46,100 bases of DNA from Lentimicrobium sp. (GTDB taxonomy: Bacteria; Bacteroidota; Bacteroidia; Bacteroidales; Lentimicrobiaceae): positions 1-46,100 of the forward strand of contig JANJXJ010000228.1 of NCBI GenBank assembly GCA_024709105.1, written 5' to 3'. Both the position numbers and the translations under genes were made by a program. The notes under the pieces were generated by a model that was not told where the DNA came from, did not search any database, and saw nothing but the letters and a program-made list of their open reading frames with translations. This document shows positions 42,101-46,100 of the stretch, one piece after another (the first letter of the stretch is position 1; each line of letters opens with the position of its first letter).

Positions 42101-42597
42101 ATTCCACGGTTGTCGCCCCAGATGTAGGGTTGACCTGCTTCTGCAATCTGAGCAGGGGAAAAATTACCCGACTCTAATAGCTCTTCACTGTATTGAAAAT
42201 CAGTAGCTTTATATGGGTCTGAGAAAGCAGGATCACCTTGCGAAGGGGCGATCAGGATATTGTTATACTCAATATACTTGCTGTTGAGGACAGAAATGGA
42301 ATAATTCCCTGCAGGAGGAATCAGAAGGCTGATGGTAAGATAACCGGCATCAGGGATTCCGGCAACTGAAGGTCTGGCATCATCCGGGGTAGAGATTTGA
42401 AACATTTTTTCAGAAGCAGCATTTACCTCTGTCAAAAAGAATCCTTCAACCTGAACGCGGGTTGTAATGTTTCCTTCGGCATTGGAAGAAACTGTTATAC
42501 CGGCCGGTTTCGGGGAGTTGCTTCCCAATGGCATCCAGGTCTGTCCGTTGAGCGAAACAGCTGAAACAAGGAGTAAGAGGGTAATTAATTTTTTCAT
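39154..42597 (-). CDS. Secreted C25 (gingipain-like) cysteine protease with T9SS tail
   Basis: 1147 residues with a signal peptide (MKKLITLLLLVSAVSLNGQ) and a C25 propeptide-like region. The gingipain-type catalytic domain starts near NMLIVAPADYFEALKPFTDWKIRCGI and continues through YLLLAGDAQQVP and DHYPEIIVGRFPA. The catalytic His is in MYIGHGTPVSW (near 440) and the Cys in WAAGCSSGDF (near 475). Fibronectin-like and jelly-roll domains follow, then a T9SS sorting domain (ILAYPNPAKEKVSFVT, PHGVYMVRIENGEEVQNGRFIKTL). Cleavage specificity cannot be read. It lies downstream of a start-proximal hairpin. Confidence 0.9.
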   Translation of the reverse strand: MKKLITLLLLVSAVSLNGQTWMPLGSNSPKPAGITVSSNAEGNITTRVQVEGFFLTEVNAASEKMFQISTPDDARPSVAGIPDAGYLTISLLIPPAGNYSISVLNSKYIEYNNILIAPSQGDPAFSDPYKATDFQYSEELLESGNFSPAQIAEAGQPYIWGDNRGIAIQVSPFFYNPSTGVLRVYTEISLELKPISGKGINEITRYSGSYGIASGMALLSESHFANFTRNERYSPVEESGNMLIVAPADYFEALKPFTDWKIRCGITCEVVDAAMFQTAEQLKSYVSDKYYNHGLTYLLLAGDAQQVPVIQNENGYGDNIYGYLAGDDHYPEIIVGRFPAASVSQLSIMVKRTIDYELYGNGGANYSSFLGIGSELGPGDDGELDYEHIRKIGNQLKEYNYSKFTELYDGTQGGNDAPGNPSANMIESAINAGHGAVMYIGHGTPVSWSTGAFSNDNVSRLSNTGTHPFIWAAGCSSGDFASATSLAEYWLRAEHKGNPAGAVAAMMSTGKQSWYPPMEAQDEMALILSGKKSTVTTRTFGGISMSGCMKMNDKYQIGGYKTTDTWNIFGDPSVMLRTAAPEVISAHHASITGADAREFVVKLPVPEAMACITYNGKLYGAGRAQEGTAVITLSDLPQEGTLQLTITAYNHLPYSAEIEITKLPATACNPLPVNFAGKVSPYTSLSWEAAGGAVPAFYEIIISENADLSNPVQSLMSFTTNVLPEFALKYSTTYFWKVVSHNSNGDTHSRVFRFTTSRQPDEDFESQGFPRSNWINNDEPSWFIDGNNSFEGKYSLRSGQTADNGSSRLAYSCYSETCDMLGFRIKVSSQENADKLTLIIDGEVAAVYSGNIDWREESFAVEAGEHLIEWIYTKDGAVADGSDAAWIDNIYLPGNEMAEVNLQDFTTCRNPLIDLYIGLENVEKVVWSSAGSGILDDVNSHRPVYTASQEDYSNGGILFYADVFYNNNCGAVRHELRVTFWEEPQLPSVNDTTLYQGEELEILLPVSASVGYKLLPAGTEGTRFVVKADELPEGENILTISCENEGGCSAEKSFTVNVVKAPRPQAGKEILAYPNPAKEKVSFVTTIKNKENAVVSIFNISGQEIMQSPLNQFSDNSVDVSALPHGVYMVRIENGEEVQNGRFIKTL

Positions 42598-42635
42598 AGT
42601 GTGCGTATTTTGCCTGCAGCAACCTTGCGCACACT
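42598..42635 (-). promoter_or_regulatory. Hairpin touching the C25 protease start codon
   Basis: AGTGTGCG (42598-42605) and CGCACACT (42628-42635) are perfect 8-base inverted repeats around 22 bases. On the minus strand the 3' arm ends immediately before the ATG, so the mRNA would carry a stem against its start codon. Confidence 0.45.
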
Positions 42636-42818
42636 CCTATAGGCAATTGGTGTTCCCGGATGGGGGGGGAGAAATAGTTAGTGTAATACATAGTATTGCA
42701 CACTTATGCAAATAGCATTAAATCAGTAAAATAGCAAATTATAAATCTTGTAAGTGTATAGTAAAATTTAGCTTTTTTTGCAGTAGCATAATTTTGCACC
42801 TCAAAAGCACACATAAAA

Positions 42819-42892
42819 CCGCACAATTGTGCGGAAATATTTGATTAATAAACCTGAAATTTTTATCGAAGCCTTTGTTAACACAATGTGTT
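42819..42892. promoter_or_regulatory. Two related palindromes in a gene-free gap
   Basis: CCGCACAATTGTGCGG at 42819-42834 is a perfect 16-base palindrome. AACACAATGTGTT at 42880-42892 is a 13-base palindrome with the same CACAA/TGTG core, with centres about 60 bases apart. They lie in the 393-base gap between two divergent genes, which contains no other feature I can support apart from the leader hairpin. Confidence 0.45.
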
Positions 42893-42990
42893 GAAGTTTT
42901 TTTTGTATTTCCAAACTTTCTGACATACATTTGCCGTGATTAGTCAAAATTATTTCATGAATTGATTTTTTTAACTCTAACACTTAACTT

Positions 42991-43425
42991 ATGAAAATGA
43001 AAAGTTTACTTCTCACATTGTTTGCAGTATTTTTTAGTGTTACTGCATTAATAGCAGGACAAGCCGATGATTTTAAAATTGACCGGCAGAAAGTTCAGGA
43101 TGAATTTGCTGACTTGAGCAGACTTGAGCAAACGGTTGTTGTTAACGATTATCTTACATTATCCGAAATGAAGGACAACAATCTGCTTTCAGCCGAATTT
43201 GCATCCATGAATCTGAGCAGCAGTATGATGATGGAATCTGCATTGGGAATCCCCGGCTTCTGGTGGGGTTGTATCTTTGGCCCTCTCGGTATTCTTGTAG
43301 TTTATCTGGTTACCGACAATGACCGCGATGAGGTGAGGAGCGCTTTCACAGGCTGTATAGTAGGAACTGCTGTAAGTGCAGTATTCTATCTGATTTATGC
43401 CCTCGCAATTACTTCTACCATTTAA
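42991..43425 (+). CDS. Small membrane protein of unknown function
   Basis: I do not recognise this 144-residue protein. It has a signal peptide (MKSLLLTLFAVFFSVTALIAGQ), a polar part (residues 25-80) and two hydrophobic segments: GIPGFWWGCIFGPLGILVVYLV (about 86-107) and CIVGTAVSAVFYLIYALAI (about 123-141), separated by the charged TDNDRDEVRSAF. The pattern suggests an inner-membrane protein with a periplasmic N-terminal part. It stands alone, with possible operators upstream and a strong terminator downstream. Confidence 0.75.
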   Translation: MKMKSLLLTLFAVFFSVTALIAGQADDFKIDRQKVQDEFADLSRLEQTVVVNDYLTLSEMKDNNLLSAEFASMNLSSSMMMESALGIPGFWWGCIFGPLGILVVYLVTDNDRDEVRSAFTGCIVGTAVSAVFYLIYALAITSTI

Positions 43426-43471
43426 GCGAAGGAACAATAAATCCTTATTGCACCTGACAAAAAAATTATTG

Positions 43472-43513
43472 CTGCAGCAGAATTTTCTAACAGATAATTC
43501 TGCTGCAGTTTTT
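43472..43513 (+). terminator. Strong rho-independent terminator
   Basis: CTGCAGCAGAATT (43472-43484) and AATTCTGCTGCAG (43496-43508) are perfect 13-base arms around an 11-base loop, followed by five T. It ends the preceding small membrane protein gene. Confidence 0.85.
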
Positions 43514-43707
43514 GTAGGTTTGTTGTATATACGGGCAAAATTGCTTCCCGGGTGCATAGCATACCACAGAAACATGAATCCAGCTGAACAATATCAGTTG
43601 ATTTTTCAATAGGCAGTTGCTGCTTTGAGTTAAAGTGGCCATGTCTGACCGAAAGCCGGCAAAAACATCAATATTCCGGCATCCGGGAAATAAACACTTA
43701 AATATCA

Positions 43708-44400
43708 ATGCAAAAAATTAAGGTTGTCTTATTTCTTCTCTTTTTTGGCCTGTTTTTTCAATCTTTTGGTCAGAAAGATTTCTACTACAGAGTGAGAGCT
43801 GATTTTTCGGTAAAGGAGAAAAGTTCTGACGGAAGAAACAGTTTAACAATGGGCAAAGTGTATTATGACAAAGCCAGAAAAAGGATTGTTTATAACGTAC
43901 TATTCCCGGAAAAGGAGATGTGGCTGTTTACCGATTCGGTGATGTATGTCATTAAAGGTAATAATCGCGAGAAAAAGCCCATTGTTGCGGGATATATTGA
44001 CTTCTCGGTTTTTAATCTGTCATTAAATAACAAGTTGAAGGATTATGGCCTGAAAAATTCTATATATTCTTTAAAAGAAGTTACCCGCGACGAAGATATG
44101 GTGATATCCTTGTGGGAACCGCATAAAGAATATGCAAAACTGGTAGGCAACATCAGGGTTGCAGTAAAGGACAACCGATTGTATGGTGTTTTGGTGTATG
44201 ATGCCAGTAATAAACTGATTGGCAGGCAGGTTTTCTCCGAGTACACCAAAATAGGGAGTTTTGAGTTCCCGACAGAGATTATCAACATCACCTACCTCGA
44301 AAACGGAGAGGAAGTAACACAAATCACTACCTACTCAAATGTTAAAGTAAACAACTGGGATGAAGATTATTTTTACAATTATAATGTTACTGAGCCTTAG
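43708..44400 (+). CDS. LolA-like / DUF4292-like envelope protein
   Basis: 230 residues with a signal peptide (VVLFLLFFGLFFQSFGQ). The mature part alternates short beta strands (DFYYRVRADFSVKEKS, GKVYYDKARKRIVYNVLFP, WLFTDSVMYVIKGN, NIRVAVKDNRLYGVLVYDASNKLIGRQVFSEY, GSFEFPTEIINITYLENGEEVTQITTYSNVKVN). This pattern is that of the LolA/LolB fold that binds lipid. No lipobox cysteine is present, so it would be a soluble periplasmic protein. It overlaps the downstream YidD gene by 41 bases. Confidence 0.65.
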   Translation: MQKIKVVLFLLFFGLFFQSFGQKDFYYRVRADFSVKEKSSDGRNSLTMGKVYYDKARKRIVYNVLFPEKEMWLFTDSVMYVIKGNNREKKPIVAGYIDFSVFNLSLNNKLKDYGLKNSIYSLKEVTRDEDMVISLWEPHKEYAKLVGNIRVAVKDNRLYGVLVYDASNKLIGRQVFSEYTKIGSFEFPTEIINITYLENGEEVTQITTYSNVKVNNWDEDYFYNYNVTEP

Positions 44401-44761
44401 TGCCGTTTTTGCTCAGCAAAGCAGCACTGGTTTTCTTGAAATGGCCGGCAATATTGTTGAAAGTCAGAATACCCGCGAGCACCACCACGATTTCAGTCAT
44501 TACCTGAATCAATGCTCCAACGAGGCTGAAGTCATTTTTACCATTTTCTTTCTGGGATACAAGAACTTTTTCTCTTCACAGGATAGCCGCAGTTGCACCT
44601 TTGAGCCCAGTTGCTCGGTGTATGCCATTGAAACCATCAGGAAAAACGGTATAATTAAAGGTTTTCTCGATTCGGTTGACAGGCTCACCCGCTGCAACGG
44701 ACTATCACCAGAAAACTATGATATTGACCCTGAAAAACGCCTGATGCTTGATGAGCCATAA
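44360..44761 (+). CDS. YidD-like protein with a signal peptide
   Basis: 133 residues. The C-terminal half is YidD-like: SCTFEPSCSVYAIETIRKNGIIKGFLDSVDRLTRCNG, then NYDIDPEKR, with the conserved cysteines and the YAIExI-xxGxxKG pattern. YidD normally has about 70-90 residues, sits on the cytoplasmic face and aids YidC-dependent membrane insertion. Here an extra N-terminus of about 65 residues begins with what looks like a cleavable signal peptide (MKIIFTIIMLLSLSAVFAQQ), which would place it outside the cytoplasm. It overlaps the LolA-like gene by 41 bases, which supports co-expression. Confidence 0.8.
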   Translation: MKIIFTIIMLLSLSAVFAQQSSTGFLEMAGNIVESQNTREHHHDFSHYLNQCSNEAEVIFTIFFLGYKNFFSSQDSRSCTFEPSCSVYAIETIRKNGIIKGFLDSVDRLTRCNGLSPENYDIDPEKRLMLDEP

Positions 44762-44831
44762 TCTCATTCTCATTCGACCCTGTGAGGTTCTCGCTTAAAT
44801 CAAATGTAACGGACGGGCAGATAATTTTTAA

Positions 44832-45692
44832 TTGATGAAGTTTTTACCAGATAAGATTGGATGTGCAAATGGCAGATATTTAGTACTTTATCTGTTGTTT
44901 TTTTCGCTGTTCACACAGGCGCAGAACCTGTATGACTACCAGCATTCCTGTAAATACGCCAAACATCTGAAACACACCCGGCAATATGAGCTGGCTTCGG
45001 AGGAGTTTGAGAGACTTTTATTTTTGAGCCCGGGAAACGATACACTTAAACTCGAACTGATACACTCATATCTGCTTAATGCTGAATATGGCAAAGTGAC
45101 GCAGAGAACCCGGGAACTCTTTTATTCCACTGATTCCTTGAACGGAAATGCAGCATTTATGTATACAAGTGCTTTAATAATGGATGGTAATTTTACCAAT
45201 GCCCGTTTTTTTCTGCAGCAGAACAACACTTTAAAAGCAAGCGAAAAGCGCTTTCTTCAACTCAACAATTATTTATTGTCCTTCAACTGGGAGCCTGCAA
45301 AATCGGCATATACCGAACTCAAAGAATCCGGAGACCAGATACCTGTGAGTTACCAGAAAATTATCAACGACATTGAAAACCTGAGAGAAAAGAGTCCTGC
45401 GCTGGCAGTGGGCATGTCGGCTTTGGTTCCTGGCACGGGAAAAATATATACGGGCGAATGGAAGGATGGGCTGGTTTCGCTGTTGTTCGTGGGTGGTTCG
45501 GTATTTCAGTCGGTAAGAGGATATAAAATTTATGGTGAAAAAAGCGCCTTTTTTATTGCATATACCAGTCTGGCTGCTACTTTTTACCTGAGCAATCTTT
45601 ATGGCACACTTAAATCGGCCAGGAGATTCAACAACAAACAAAAACAAAATATTCACAAACGTGCCGAGGACGCTTTTATCAATAGTTTTTAG
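44832..45692 (+). CDS. TPR-like exported membrane protein of unknown function
   Basis: 286 residues. A signal peptide or first membrane segment (YLVLYLLFFSLFTQAQ, about 17-32) is followed by TPR-like helices (YAKHLKHTRQYELASEEFERLLFLSPGNDTLKLELIHSYLLNAEYGKV) over residues 40-165. The C-terminal part (ALAVGMSALVPGTGKIYTGEWKDGLVSLLFVGG, FFIAYTSLAATFYLSNLYG) resembles DUF5683-like membrane proteins. It lies 70 bases after yidD and overlaps the next TPR gene, probably one operon. The function is not known. Confidence 0.7.
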   Translation: MMKFLPDKIGCANGRYLVLYLLFFSLFTQAQNLYDYQHSCKYAKHLKHTRQYELASEEFERLLFLSPGNDTLKLELIHSYLLNAEYGKVTQRTRELFYSTDSLNGNAAFMYTSALIMDGNFTNARFFLQQNNTLKASEKRFLQLNNYLLSFNWEPAKSAYTELKESGDQIPVSYQKIINDIENLREKSPALAVGMSALVPGTGKIYTGEWKDGLVSLLFVGGSVFQSVRGYKIYGEKSAFFIAYTSLAATFYLSNLYGTLKSARRFNNKQKQNIHKRAEDAFINSF

Positions 45693-46100
45693 TCTTGGCT
45701 TTTTGCTTGCGGGCGGGCAGAATGCTGATCAAACCATGGCTTTTGCCAGGGAGCAGATTTCTTATGGCAACTATAATGAAGCTAAAAAAGCTCTTTCGCG
45801 GGTTTTGTTTTTTGATAATGGGGTTCAATACCCTGAAACCTTTGGCATGTTGGCCGATCTGTATTTCAGACAAAGCGATTTTGAAAATGCCTGGAACTTT
45901 TATGATCATGCCTCCATTGTTTCCGGCAACGATTCACTGAAGGCTGAATTTACTTTGTTGAAGGCTTCATGCCGCTTATATTCAGGGGATTATAATGAAT
46001 CTCTGATGGATTTGATGTCCTATCAGGGCAATATTTCAGATCATCAGCAACAGCAGTTTGATATTTTGTTTGCCATTACTTATTTCTATCTTAATGATTA
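45661..46100 (+). CDS. TPR-like exported protein, 3' end outside the window
   Basis: The frame is open from a GTG at 45661 to the window end (146 codons). The start VPRTLLSIVFSLGFLLAGGQ is a signal peptide, and TPR-like helix pairs follow (AREQISYGNYNEAKKALSRVLFFDN, PETFGMLADLYFRQSDFENAWNFYDHASIV, FTLLKASCRLYSGDYNESLMDL). An in-frame ATG at 45601 gives a longer start with a polar N-terminus that fits a leader less well. It overlaps the previous gene by 32 bases, indicating translational coupling. Confidence 0.7.
   Translation, partial: MPRTLLSIVFSLGFLLAGGQNADQTMAFAREQISYGNYNEAKKALSRVLFFDNGVQYPETFGMLADLYFRQSDFENAWNFYDHASIVSGNDSLKAEFTLLKASCRLYSGDYNESLMDLMSYQGNISDHQQQQFDILFAITYFYLND

Noticed and set aside
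42598-42990. Riboswitch upstream of the C25 protease
   Set aside because: There is one hairpin, but I recognise no known riboswitch core.

Overview
The window looks like chromosomal DNA of a Bacteroidota bacterium, probably of the Bacteroidales. Supporting signs are several proteins with C-terminal type IX secretion (T9SS) sorting domains, promoters of the TAnnTTTG type, a fused DAHP synthase/chorismate mutase, a lysyl-tRNA synthetase with a long C-terminal tail, and family-typical TatD, YgiQ and Mfd genes.

Layout. 1-6101: the 5' end of a secreted protein, tRNA-Ser(GGA), L-asparaginase I with TatD, a family 9 glycosyltransferase, a LOG-family protein with LipB, and a secreted M64 peptidase. 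6339-6410: tRNA-Arg(CCT). 6395-12171: a compact 5.76 kb integrative element bounded by a 19-bp direct repeat of the tRNA 3' end. 12216-15835: a TonB-dependent receptor next to a cytochrome c/PQQ sugar dehydrogenase. 15836-17621: a gene remnant and an MNT/HEPN toxin-antitoxin pair. 17622-24130: a large BNR-repeat exported protein, a T9SS cargo protein and a YgiQ radical SAM enzyme. 24265-31655: Mfd, an Xre/RES toxin-antitoxin pair, LysS and DAHP synthase/chorismate mutase. 31683-42597: four exported proteins on the minus strand (S8 protease, AlgX-like acetyltransferase, papain-like protease, C25 gingipain-like protease). 42991-46100: small envelope genes including a LolA-like protein, an unusual YidD and two TPR-like proteins.

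The element is the most interesting part. From the integrase inward it encodes a tyrosine recombinase, a DUF3853-like helix-turn-helix protein, a DUF3987 putative helicase/primase, a very divergent family-A DNA polymerase that still shows motifs A, B and C, and two small proteins, one with an NPNGRPKG terminase-associated start. I see no relaxase, conjugation, capsid or obvious cargo gene. The whole gap between the DUF3987 gene and the polymerase gene is filled by a roughly 190-bp inverted repeat in which twelve TGCA-centred boxes lie exactly symmetrically about base 8560, which suggests a replication origin. Paired TACATACA boxes near both ends look like integrase arm sites, and one pair overlaps the integrase promoter. 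The integrase has glycine where its first catalytic arginine is expected, so the element may be fixed in place.

All calls come from reading the sequence by eye. Family names rest on remembered motifs, not on searches.
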